NCBI GenBank assembly: GCA_017893485.1
Contig: CM030361.1
Span: 138,278,461 to 138,342,460, forward strand
DNA length: 64,000 nucleotides
DNA from: Hemerocallis citrina
Taxonomy: Eukaryota > Streptophyta > Magnoliopsida > Asparagales > Asphodelaceae
Direction of reading: 5' to 3'
The position numbers and the translations under genes are program-made. Under the pieces are notes generated by a model. The model had not been told where the DNA came from, ran no database searches, and saw only the letters and a list, made by a program, of their open reading frames with translations. Positions 52,892-63,197 of the stretch are shown piece after piece; the first letter of the stretch is position 1, and every line of letters starts with the position of its first letter.

Positions 52892-54040
52892 GATCAGGTA
52901 TAGCATGATTACCGATGCAGAAGAGAAGGGCCTTATCACTCCAGGAGAGGTTAGAAAGTTTTCCACTTGCTTCTAGTGAATTTCATATGTGAAGAACTAC
53001 AAAGTTCACTATCAAAATTGCAGTGCCTTCTAGCAGCAGTTTGAAATAAATTTTAACAACATGTACTCACGTAGGTATTTGGATCCAGTTTTATTAAATC
53101 CGAAATCCATTATCCAAACACAGAAATTTTTAAAGTTCCTAACATTAGAAAATGAAAGCAAAATCTTTTGTTTTATAATTTGTGCATGGTATAAGGTCAC
53201 TAATTTCATGTTTTCCATTTAAAATTCCATGTCAAAGAAGCCCCTTACCAATTTGCAACTGTAACTCCTAACATGCTATTTGAAATTTAACAACTCTTAT
53301 TTTATTCACAAGCTCTTCTTTGGCTGCGCCTGATTGGTATTCTTATTTATTGCCTAGTTAAAAAAATTTCAATATTGTTTCTTGATAATTATAAGGAATT
53401 CAAAACTTAATCATAAAAGTAACATAGCTTATTTGTGCAATACCTGCTATTTGTTTTTCAATGTTATCAATGTTGGCAAAGTCATACACTAGGTAGTTTA
53501 ACTGACACTTTTGTCTCTTTTTGTGTTCTTTATGTTCGGGAAAAACTACTTAGAGTGTCCTGATTGAGCCTACCAGTGGTAATACTGGGATTGGGCTTGC
53601 CTTTATGGCAGCAGAGAAGGGCTATAAGCTTGTCCTCACAATGCCAGCGTCTATGAGCCTTGAGAGAAGAATTATCCTAAAAGCATTTGGTGCTGATTTG
53701 GTCCTCACTGACCCTATTTTGGGGATGAAAGGAGCTGTTCAAAAGGCCAAGGAGTTGGCTGCTAAAACTCCTAATTCATATATTCTTCAACAGTTTGAAA
53801 ATCCTTCTAATCCTAAGGTAGGAAAATTTGACCCATCATCACAAATGTTCTCATGTTTTGTGGTAGGATGCGTATCATTTTCATTTCATTGTTTGTTTGT
53901 AGGTTCATTATGAGACAACTGGTCCTGAGATTTGGAGCGGAACTGGTGGTAAAATAGATGCATTTGTATCTGGTATTGGAACTGGAGGTACGATTACTGG
54001 AGCAGGGAAATATCTTAAAGAGAGAAATCCAGAGGTCAAG
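52892..54040 (+). pseudogene. Captured cysteine synthase (O-acetylserine(thiol)lyase) exons
   Basis: Three exons with splice borders: 52892-52949 (IRYSMITDAEEKGLITPGE), 53554-53817 (88 codons with [33 protein letters not shown] and [15 protein letters not shown]) and 53903-54040 (46 codons with [36 protein letters not shown]). The frame stays open through all three. Family members use pyridoxal phosphate to make cysteine from O-acetylserine and sulfide. The TSGNTG loop and the GIGTGGTI phosphate-binding loop are present. The exon with the PLP-binding lysine (SVKDR) and the C-terminal half are missing, so the piece cannot be catalytic. GYSM has become RYSM in the first exon. The high conservation suggests recent capture. 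Confidence 0.93.
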
Positions 54041-54810
54041 GTTAGTCAAATTGGATTAATATAACTTCATGTCTAGGATGACTTATGGACATACTTACAA
54101 ATATAACTTCAGCTACTGATTGGATGTTTCTTTTCACTAAATGACGTGTGTTTGAAGCCAATTGCTAATTTTTTTGACTGAACTTTGTTTTTAAAGATTG
54201 TAAAAATTAGTCTCTAATGTATTTGTAAAACTGAACTTTGAACCAAGGGCAGCTACAATGCATGAGCTTTTTGAGAATATTATATTCTCTTGATAATGCT
54301 GTTTTGCTTCAAGCAACATATCAGTTTAACTATAGATTCCTGCACTTGTGGAATTGATTGGGATTTCTGCACAGAGATGATTATTGAAGAATGAACCTTA
54401 GAAATTGTACCAAACTCACTCTCACATGATATTCTTTGAACATTTTTCTCGTGTTTCTTGTGCTATATAATCTGAATATATTTTAAATTGTTGAGAAATA
54501 TGTATTCATCATCCTTTTCTGTGTATAAAGAGCAAATGACTCATCATCCTCGTAAACTAAAATCTTCATTCCTATATTGCTCGAAGAACATTTGACTTCA
54601 TATTGCTTATAGGATTCTTCTTTGACATTTCTATTGATTTTCTGTTTAGATTAATAACTACATTGTAACACATGATGGTTTTTTTCTTAAAGAGCACTTT
54701 GAACTGGGATTTCTAAACATCAATACCTGCAAGTGTTGTTAAAGAACATATGGTGGAAATGCTAATATCTGCTCAAATTCTCAACAGTTCTAATTTGCAA
54801 ATTATGCAGG

Positions 54811-55238
54811 GTTGTGATTTCCATTTCTCATCAATGGGGAGCAACAGTTCTCAAAGTCAATGTCCCAGCAGATTGGAAAGGTAATTCATTTTTCTTACTC
54901 TTGTCATACTAAGGCTCTGTTTTCGTTGTGATGAACTGAAGTGCTGTGACTAATAATTGACATGAACCAAAGTGTTGTGAAGAAAAAAGGTTTCTTAGAG
55001 CATCCACGGTCGTCATTTGCTAAAAAAATGAAATTTGTGTGAAGTTTTTAGTTTGGGTGATTATCTCTATTGTTTTTCTATGAAACAAGTAACATATCAC
55101 AAATATAGTATGTTGGTTACTTCTAAATATTAATAAAATACTTTTGTTTCTAGAGCAAGGATAGGACTGTAGATTGTTCATTCCCAGTCATCAAGGACCC
55201 AACTCAATTTACTGTTGCACATGCTCGATCGAGTAAGG
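54811..55238 (+). pseudogene. Captured exon-like pieces, unidentified
   Basis: Two stretches with splice-like borders: 54811-54880, between attatgcag and AAAG/gtaatt, and about 55155-55238, between tttctag and AGTAAG/gtactt. The latter is open for 28 codons (SKDRTVDCSFPVIKDPTQF and so on). No family was recognised, and they do not continue the cysteine synthase frame. Confidence 0.35.
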
Positions 55239-55362
55239 TACTTTGCAAATATACATTTCTCTGGCATTTTGAATCCGAATGACACATGTTGCATGTTATC
55301 TGAATATTGACTATTTGTTGATGACCAAAGTTAGTTCTTTTTGCTTTGTTTTGTTTGTGAAG

Positions 55363-55555
55363 GGCTCTCAACAAGCGAGAAATGATTGAACTCGCTCAAA
55401 ATGCAGTCGAGTTTGTGTTTGCCGACGATGAAGTGAAGAAGGTTGTAAAGGAGAATTGCAAGATGTTAAAAGAAGATTACTGCAAAGAGAATCGAGATCA
55501 ATCAAGATCTGGTTGCCGTAAAATAAGAAAATTGTTAGTGTCGTATCTTAAGTGA
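55363..55555 (+). pseudogene. Captured terminal exon, possibly adenosine deaminase-like
   Basis: The frame ALNKREMIELAQNAVEFVF, then ADDEVKKVVKENC, runs to a stop (TGA) near 55555. It resembles the C-terminal 'L.KRE..EL..NAVEF.FA.DEVK' end of plant adenosine deaminase-like proteins as I remember them. Without a search the assignment is uncertain. Its 3' end lies about 370 bp before the right subterminal repeats. Confidence 0.4.
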
Positions 55556-58500
55556 GGAGTCAGTTGTATGTTATCTTATAATGTCATTGAATATGTTGAT
55601 CGTAGTTTAAAGTATTGATTCTCATGTCTGCACACATGAATTCAATTGTGCATTTGGTTATTTAACTATTTTGTAATTTGACATGCTTGTAATACTTCAT
55701 TAATTTTTAATATGATTGAAGTTTAATTTTTTTTAATTTTGTTTCATAAACACATTTATCTATTTTATTGTTTATTTCGTTTATAATTGGATTAATATTA
55801 TAAAAGAAAATATTAAATTATCATACACGTAATTAATAAGAAATTTTTTTGTATAAAGCGATGGGTATATATTTAAATATTTGGATGCGAAAATCATTAC
55901 TAAAACCTATAGCAATGGAGTTTCAAACGTGGGTATAGGAAAGCAAGTGGTGTCCTTAAAGCCTATACCAATGGATACGAAACCGTGGGTATAACACCGA
56001 GGTTTTGTCCAACGGGTAAAAAAACCGTCGCTATAGGCTATAGTGACGGCATTTTACCGTGGGTATAGCTAATTAAAAACGACGGAAAAATATGTCCGTT
56101 GGTATAGGTTTTACGGGCTATACCTACGGTTTTTCGCCCTTTACCCACGGATTTTTGCTGTCACTATATGTCAAATTCCTTGTAGTGAGTAAACAAGTTC
56201 CAAGCAATCATGTTCAAGTAATCAAGTATCAAGTAAGCATGTATCATGTTCAAATCTTGTATTATTACTATCTAGGTAGCACTTCATGTGCCATCCTTTT
56301 ATTATATGGTTGTTACAGTCAATGCAATTTCATTTTAGATTTCATAGTGGACCATATAGGGCAGTGTACTCAGGAACAAGCCTCAAGAAATTAATTATCA
56401 AGTATCAAGCCTCAAGTATCAAGTAAACAAGCCTCAAAAGTGAAGTATCAAGCCTCAAGTATCAAGTATCAAGCCAAGTATCAAGTGTCAAGTAACAATC
56501 CTCTAGTGAAATATCAAGCCTCAAGTAATCAAGTATCAAGCCAAGTATCACGTAGAATCAATAGATTCTCTTCCGAGTACACATTTCTGAATTATCCACT
56601 ATTAGATCTGTCCCTTTAACCCCAGTTTGGTTATTTTATTATTAATGTCAACAAGAATGTATGTATCATGAAACAGGCCAAGTATATCATGGTATGATCA
56701 AGTAACAAGTTCAAGTTGCAAGATAAACACGTACAGGTAAAAGATAACACACAAAAGAATGAAATAACCAATTTCCTAGTTCAGGACAGCAAGACCAAGC
56801 TGCAGAAAAACTGAGATTTCCATTGTTATAAAAATAAAAATCTGAATCCGTCAAAAGGTCTAGAAAATAGAATCCCAACCGAATCCAGTGAATATAAATA
56901 AGCCACAAAAACAAGTCTCAAAACTGACTTGAATCCAGAAAATACGTTCAGCCAGAAATCAGTAAATCGAATTCACAGTCAGGAAAACAGCATCAAAACA
57001 CCTCAAATAAATCCAGGAAAAATCAAGGATATTCCCCTATACGTCTAGTATCAAAATATAAAGTTTCATAATTTTATAGTAAGTTTAGTTTAGCCATCAA
57101 AAATCAGAAGACATCATGAAACGATAGTTTGGCAAATCAGGAATTCCCAACACTGCTGTACGAAAATTGTAATATCTCGCAAACCGTGAAACGAAATCCA
57201 AATCCGCTAAAGGAATATGAAAATAGAAAAAATAAGATAACTTTCATATTTCATAAATATTTTTCATACAGGAAAATAAATTAGGGTGAAAATATAAATC
57301 TTTACAGAACAGCGAACAAAATCTAGCAAGTATAGTTTTTATAAACAAGCATAAAACGGTATATAAAACTCATCAATAAAATCCACAAAAATTCTGGGTA
57401 ATCCCTAAATAGATATAAAAATACTGTGCAAAATTTCAGATCAAACTAATATGTTTAGCAATAGTATCAAAATAGTTTAGCCATCAAAATCATTAAGAAA
57501 CGAAATCTGGAAATGAAATACACCTCTGTAGTAAAACAATCATATCTCACACATACGAAAACGAAATCGATCAAGGTCAGAGAGATTGGAAAGAAGACGT
57601 ATTTCTCTAAAAATCATGTTTAATACTGAAGTTAAGATACTGACCTTAATATGGTCTAAAATAGCAATCAAAACTGATCATTGACAAAATACAGATTTTT
57701 CTCTTAACAACAAATCAACGTACAACATACGAAACTCGTTCCAAACACAACCAAACATGTTATAGAATCTACCAAGTGTCCAAAAAATATGAAATAGGGT
57801 ATATAGCATGTCCACAACAAGTATATCATATAGATGCAAACAAACACACAATTTCTCATAATTATCTCACAAATATAATCACATCAAGAACGGTCAAAAC
57901 CTAAGTTGTTTCATGTCAAAATTGTGTCATGAGGCAACTATGGTCAATAGCACTATAGAGACAATACTCATCAAACATACAACACACACGAGTTGTCTCT
58001 AGAACCCAACTACACTATAAGCGGTATTTATGACTTGTATCATACAAAGGAATTGAGTACAAGTTACTTGCCATAACCGAAGACGAAACGAATACCAAGA
58101 ATAATGGAAATGGATTCCCGGGCAACGAACAAAAACCCACGAACGAAAATCACGAACCAAAGCAACCTACGTGCAAACTACGTGCACGTGCAGAACTCCA
58201 AGAACCAAGAAAGAGAGAGAGAGAGCATCGGGGTAGTGACGGCGCTGGCCGATGCTGGCGCTGCTGCTGCTGCTACTCCTGTGGTTGCTGCTGCTGATCA
58301 GCAGCGGAGAACGGAAGGAGAGAGATATGGAGAAGAGGTGAGATGGTGATGGTGGTCGGGTTGGGGTGATCAGGATAGGCAGCGGATGGGGATGTGCTGG
58401 TCGGAGGATGACAGGAGTAGGGAGGTGCAGGTCAGAGGAGGGGGTGTGCGACTGGGGCGTTGACGGCGCAACAAGGAAAGGGAGGCTGGGGGTAGTAAGT

Positions 58501-58961
58501 TTAGGGTTAGGGTTTAAGGAGAGAGGTGGGGATTTATATATAGGGTTTAGTTATGGGTATAGGTATATGGGTTAATGGGTATCATAGGAGTTATAATAGG
58601 AGATGGGTTTGATGTGATTCGTATAGGATTTCAAGTAGGATTGTGGTTAATTTGGCTTTGGTAGTTAACTAGGAATCAAAAGCAATAGGATTAGCTATAG
58701 GATAACCAACCAAAACATCACGAGCACCCAAGAACAAAATAAAGAGAATAAGAACCAAATAAGAGCAAAATTTAACAATAACAATCAAGAACAAATCAAG
58801 GGACAGAAAAATCATCACAAGAAGATCAAAAATGAGCAAAATGAATATATATTTAAAACAACTCCAATATACAGTCCAAAATACAAAGAGAGCACAAATA
58901 CTCAAGAAAGAAGGAAAAATAATGCAAAAATACAAAAAAGAAAAACAGGGGTTACAAAACT

Positions 58962-59801
58962 TGCCATACTTTTTACGTTTGAGATACTTACAGAATTATT
59001 TAGTCACTAGTGCGATATCTTCATCTGATTCTTCATGATTTGTCTCTAATTTTGATGGTCACGAAGTTTCTGATTTTGATAGTCGGTACCTCTTGATTTC
59101 ACCCAACTCCATTTCATACGCCTTCAATTTCCCGTGAAATGTGTAGTATTCAAAATCTTTCTCTTCAAGTGTCTCCCTCAGGCTTGATATCTCATTCAGG
59201 TGTGAGACAGCTTATGAGTTTTTTGACCTTTCGGTTATTATCTAACCCCTTACCTAAGCTCTCAAGTTCATGTGCGATAATATCAAAGTGGGCTAACATC
59301 TGATCTACGGTCTCTTCTGGAAGCATACAAAAAATATTAAACTTATAAAACCATAAATTAACTTTTGCCTTTACCTTATATGCGGTTCCTTTATGCCATT
59401 TTAGCATGTTGTTCCAGATTTCATATGTCGTTTTGCAATTTTACCCACATCGCATTAGATCTTCATTATTCAGACCTGCATAAAGTGTTGTCATAGCCTG
59501 TGAATTTGCAATTTTCAATTATAGTTCAACTTTTGTGAAAGCCCTCTTTCCATCACTGACAGGGAAATCTACTTGGTTTACGCAAATATTCCATACTTTT
59601 CTAAGCATCTGCAGAAAATGAGACATACGAACTTTTCAAACATCATAGCATTTTCCATCAAAATAAGGTGAATGTGTTAGACATGTTCCATTGGAGATGA
59701 ATGGCTTTAATGTGTACAAGTTTTCGGGATGAGGGATTCCAGCCATTGGACCTTTTGCTCAAGATTTTAAGCTATTAATGAGAACCTCACTCTGATACCA
59801 C
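58962..59801 (-). pseudogene. Copia gag N-terminal remnant and primer-binding region
   Basis: A minus-strand frame at 59192-59407 reads MLKWHKGTAYKVKAKVNLWF and ETVDQMLAHFDIIAHELESL, the UBN2-type gag of copia elements. Adjacent frames extend it with stops. A primer-binding-site-like TGGTATCAGAGTG lies at 59788-59800, immediately inside the 5' LTR. Confidence 0.85.
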
Positions 59802-60770
59802 TGTAAATCACTCTAGGGGGTGGATAAGGTGATTGTGCAAAAATTAGAAACTTAAATAAAATGCGTAAAGTAAAGAGTTAGAGTTAGAGAAAGCAAACAG
59901 AGCAAGCACGTAAGACACAACGAGATAATGTGGTTTGACCCCAGGTCTACGTCCACACCACCTGCTTATAGCAATTCTCCGCCACAAGCATTCCATTATA
60001 CTTTAAATCCTTGTACAGTGATTTTCGGAATTCAAGCCGAGAGACTTATTACACCCGCAGGGCTTTTACAAACAAGTCTCGCAAACTCACCGAATTAGAA
60101 GAAAAGAAAAACTCTCAAGATCTATAACGATCTTGACTGAGAAAATAGTAAAAGCTCTCGCACTCGGATCATTGATTGAATGATTAGTTCAGAAGAATTA
60201 CGATTGCAAGGGATGAAGAATACTCGGTGAATTCGCCTCTATTTATATAGCAAGAAAAATCTTTCCAAAAATAAAAAGATATTCTCGAAATAGTCAAAAC
60301 TGTACAAGTGCGGTCGACAACTTTATTGAGCAGTCTACCATTCATCTGTTAACCCGAAGTCGAGCGATGAACGATCGACTAACTCATCATTTCACTATGA
60401 TAAGCGGCCAACTATTGCGACGATCAACCGACATATTGTACGGTCAACCGCTATCGTGCAGACTTAACATTAATTTGGCGAATCTACTTTATATTTTTTC
60501 CAAATACTAATCAATCAATCAACGATTGTTTACATAGTATTTTCAAACAGAAATAAATAATAATTATTTCTGGCTTTTTGAGAATTTGAAGCACATGTTT
60601 CTTATGTTACAATCTTCTTTGATCTTTGCAATCTTTTCGATACTTTCCACTTTTGCTTGATTGTAAATTGTTTTATTATGATTTTCCTTTTCTTGTAAAT
60701 CCTGTGAAACTCAACTGAAAATATTAGTTGTAAATGACACATTTTGTGCACACCAAACTTAAGGTCAACA
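59802..60770 (-). repeat. 5' LTR of the copia element (0.97 kb)
   Basis: Matches 14352-15245 in reverse orientation of the element, from tgtaaatcactct to aggtcaaca, and is followed by the TSD TAATT. Confidence 0.93.
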
Positions 60771-61026
60771 TAATTATGTTGTTCCTCAGCACATTAAAGG
60801 GAAAATGCTGCAGAGCATTGTTGAACAAGTGATGATTTTCAATTAAACCAAATATACTTGTTATGAGTTGATGCTAAAATCCTAAATCTCCAAACATTAT
60901 TGAAGAGCGAGCAGAATGGTAAATTCAAAGAAAGTATGAGATGCCTCACATGATTTACTTTGTTCAAGATATTCATAAATGCATTGAAGTTCAGATTAGA
61001 TTTGAATAACTAACAGTAATTCTGTC

Positions 61027-61066
61027 AAGAAGAAGAAGAAGAAGAAGAAGAAGAAGAAGATAATAC

Positions 61067-61100
<34 letters not shown>
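61027..61100. repeat. (AAG)n and (AAT)n microsatellites
   Basis: About eleven AAG units (61027-61060) are followed by about eleven AAT units (61066-61100), in what was an intron of the THO1 relic. Confidence 0.95.
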
Positions 61101-61321
61101 TCTGTGCAAAATTAATCAAGCAAGGCCTCCATTCTCCAAATAAACTTGAAGGATGCAGTCAGTAATGATGAACTAGTAGTTTTCGATGTAATATACTTAA
61201 AAAAACAATAGAATGGTTTAACAGAAAACACACAAGCTGCCCATTGAAAGCCATGGTAAACAAATTCTAGCACATGGGAGTAATTCTATATACATTTTCA
61301 GATTTTTCGAATGTATCATAC

Positions 61322-61814
61322 CTTTAAAAGCCTTCGAAGAAGCTGATTGCATGTTCTCTACATCACAAGCTTCCCTCTCCCAAAGAGCTCTTGCTGCACG
61401 TAGCAGAAAGAATAAGACAGAGAAAATAAAAACAAATGAGTCAATAAGTGGCTGTCTAAACTCTTAAGTAGGAATTGATAGCTATGATGTGATCAGGGGC
61501 GAAGCCAGAACAATTTTTTCAGGGGCCAAAAAAAAATTCTATAACTATATATAAATATTACTATATATAAATATATAGGTATTTTTCATAAGTTTTAGCG
61601 GGCCAAATAATAAAATTTAATAGATTTAAGGGAGATTTTAAAAAATGTCAAAAATTTTGGGGGGCCCGGGCCACCCCGAGCCCCCACATAGCTCCGCCAC
61701 TGGATATGATCAACTATTACACACCTTTCCTAATATATCTGGCTTGCTCTCTATGTAACCAAAAACCTCTTTGCAATTTTTTATGATTGACATTTCTGTC
61801 AAATCTTCTAATAG
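61322..61814 (-). pseudogene. THO1: THO complex subunit 1 (HPR1) relic, two upstream exons
   Basis: Two exons on the minus strand. 61725-61814 (30 codons) reads LLEDLTEMSIIKNCKEVF then GYIESKPDILGK. 61322-61393 (24 codons) reads QELFGRGKLVM, a stop, then RTCNQLLRRLLK. Both have acceptor CAG and donor GT borders. Plant THO1 has the same order, with Leu where the TAG stop is. The frame continues into the exon at 14286-14341. With this in-frame stop, a 46-kb insertion and missing downstream exons, it is a pseudogene, or a broken duplicate of a functional THO1 elsewhere. Upstream exons were not recognised between 61815 and 62300. Confidence 0.85.
61494..61702. mobile_element. hAT-type MITE (209 bp) in a THO1 relic intron
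   Basis: The ends are CAGGGGCGAAGC on the left and, inverted on the right, CAGTGGCGGAGC. It is flanked by an 8-bp TSD with one change (GATGTGAT at 61486-61493 and GATATGAT at 61703-61710). There is no coding capacity. 'Cagtggcggagc' termini are common in plant hAT MITEs. Confidence 0.88.
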
Positions 61815-62300
61815 CTGAAATATCACATATATCACCTTCAACATGCCCCCCTTTCACAATGATACAACACAATGTCTACCAGAAAAGTAAACAAAGAAAG
61901 ATATCAGGAGATGCATACATATTCAAGTGAATCTCTAGGGTGGGCGCATGTTGACAATCCCACACTATTGACAAAATAAGTTTTCACAAAAAGAACAGAT
62001 TAATTTACAGATTCATAACTAACTGAATTGATATTTAGGGACCAAGGAGATGGGGTATTTGACCAAGACCATTTTCTATTTGACCAAGACCATTTTCTTT
62101 CTCCATCATCGTTTGACTGTTCATATTGCATCATTCTTTTGCCATACTGGACTGCGGAAGACTGAACTTCAAAAGAACAAAAGCATTTAACAACAAATAC
62201 GATCCATCTAAAAATAGTTCTTCCATCGAAATAAGTGGGGAATATTTCATTGTTTTCACATTTAGATTATTGTGATGTGAAAATTGTTCTTCAACTTAAT
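61815..62300. other. No gene seen; intronic or flanking DNA of the THO1 relic
   Basis: Ordinary AT-rich sequence. A short duplication, 'tttgaccaagaccattttct', occurs twice at 62050-62100. No exon was recognised. Confidence 0.6.
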
Positions 62301-62309
62301 CCTCCAAAA

Positions 62310-63197
62310 AGCGATTAGATAAGCTCTCCTTCTCCCCTCTTCTCCGTCAGATCCGGTGTTCTCGTCCCGTATCTCTCTCCCCTGCCTTCGTTAATCTTGC
62401 TCAGCTCCTCAAGCACTCCAAACCCTTTTCCCCTCGAGGCAGTTGGCCCCCTTCTTTTCTTTTCCCCTTTTCCGCCTCTTTGGCTCTCCTGGGCGGTGCG
62501 GCAGCCCCCTGTCGGAGGTCTTGTCCCTCCGTATCTCTCCGGTGCTCTCCTCTCCTAGCTTCGCGATGCGTCATCTCCTCCAGGGAAGTAATGTGGCCAA
62601 GTTTGCCCTCTGGCTAGCGACCTATTCCCTCCGTTCGTGTAGCTCCTCAGGCCAGGTAATATCCTTGCTCAGAGCTTTCTGATATCTGAGCCTGCATCCT
62701 TTGCCCATCACTGTAATTATTTCGCTCTGTTTTTTATTGCCCTCGTTTTTCTCTGTTAGCTTGTTGCTTTTTACTCTTCGGAGTTCTTTTTTCGTTCTCC
62801 ACAGCGTATTAGAGTTTAGCTATTGTTTTCTTCGGTGTTCTTGCCGCAATCTCAATAGCGGAGTCGACTTTCCTTATGGTGGGTCTAATTCCCCCCCCTT
62901 TTTACCTTAATTGGCTTCTTCACTGCTCTAACGGTGAAGTTTGCCGATGTTTTCTTCTATCCCTTCTCTATTGGGGCTCGCTTCCTCATTCTGGTTTCTA
63001 AGTTTTTCTCTCTACATAAAGTTGTATTTGTTGGCTTTTCTTCGGACTGCTTGGCTTTTGGTCGTAGAGTTCCCCTCTTTCGACCAATTTCGCCCTCAGC
63101 TGATCACTGAACTTGCTCAGTAGCAGTAGCCATCAGAGCTTCTCTCAGTAGCTTCTCTCTAGTGGGCCTATTTCTGTTGTGGTCCCGTTTGAGGCCC
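62310..63197 (+). other. Leader-like region of the LINE-like unit
   Basis: Abruptly C/T-rich compared with the flank, starting near 62310. Several frames are open, including a 79-codon frame at 62443-62682, but no domain is seen. It is most simply the 5' untranslated region of the downstream zinc-knuckle ORF. An insertion boundary near 62310-62340 is plausible but not proven, as no TSD can be tested without the 3' end. Confidence 0.45.

Larger units (their letters stand above)
50048..56187. mobile_element. CACTA transposon (6.14 kb), non-autonomous, TSD AGT, carrying gene fragments
   Basis: The left end is CACTACAAGAAATTTG. The reverse complement of the right end is CACTACAAGGAATTTG, and the match continues through 'CATATA'. 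The TSD AGT flanks both ends (50045-50047 and 56188-56190). Subterminal repeats of 'accgtgggtatag' type cluster at 50100-50160 and 55920-56150, as in CACTA elements. No TNPA or TNPD transposase is seen. The interior holds several exon-like pieces of unrelated host genes, all on the plus strand and many with splice-like borders. Confidence 0.95.
49378..58956 (-). mobile_element. E6: solo LTR (3.44 kb without CACTA), TSD AGACT/AAACT
   Basis: In sense orientation it begins TGTAACCCCTGTTTTTC and ends GCGGGGCGTGACA. It is bounded by AGACT (49373-49377) and AAACT (58957-58961), a 5-bp TSD with one change. The termini match E3 and the solo LTR at 5121-7906. It has no PBS or internal region. The section 58100-58560 is GC-rich leader-like DNA, and 'caagtatcaagt' repeats occupy 49895-50047 and 56188-56560, where the CACTA entered. 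Confidence 0.88.
14352..60770 (-). mobile_element. Ty1/copia retrotransposon (7.6 kb without nested insertions), TSD TAATT
   Basis: The outermost element of the nest has LTRs at 14352-15245 (3' LTR) and 59802-60770 (5' LTR) and a perfect TSD TAATT (14347-14351 and 60771-60775). Between them, on the minus strand, lie degenerate gag, integrase, reverse transcriptase and RNase H in copia order (integrase before RT). Three insertions with their own TSDs (16830-42681, 42849-46221 and 49378-58956) interrupt it. Subtracting these leaves about 7.6 kb. It carries frameshifts and stops throughout and is inactive. Confidence 0.95.

Noticed and set aside
49378..58956. A single complete host cysteine synthase gene
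   Set aside because: The exons lie between perfect CACTA ends, lack the catalytic-lysine exon and C-terminus, and are mixed with exons of other genes.
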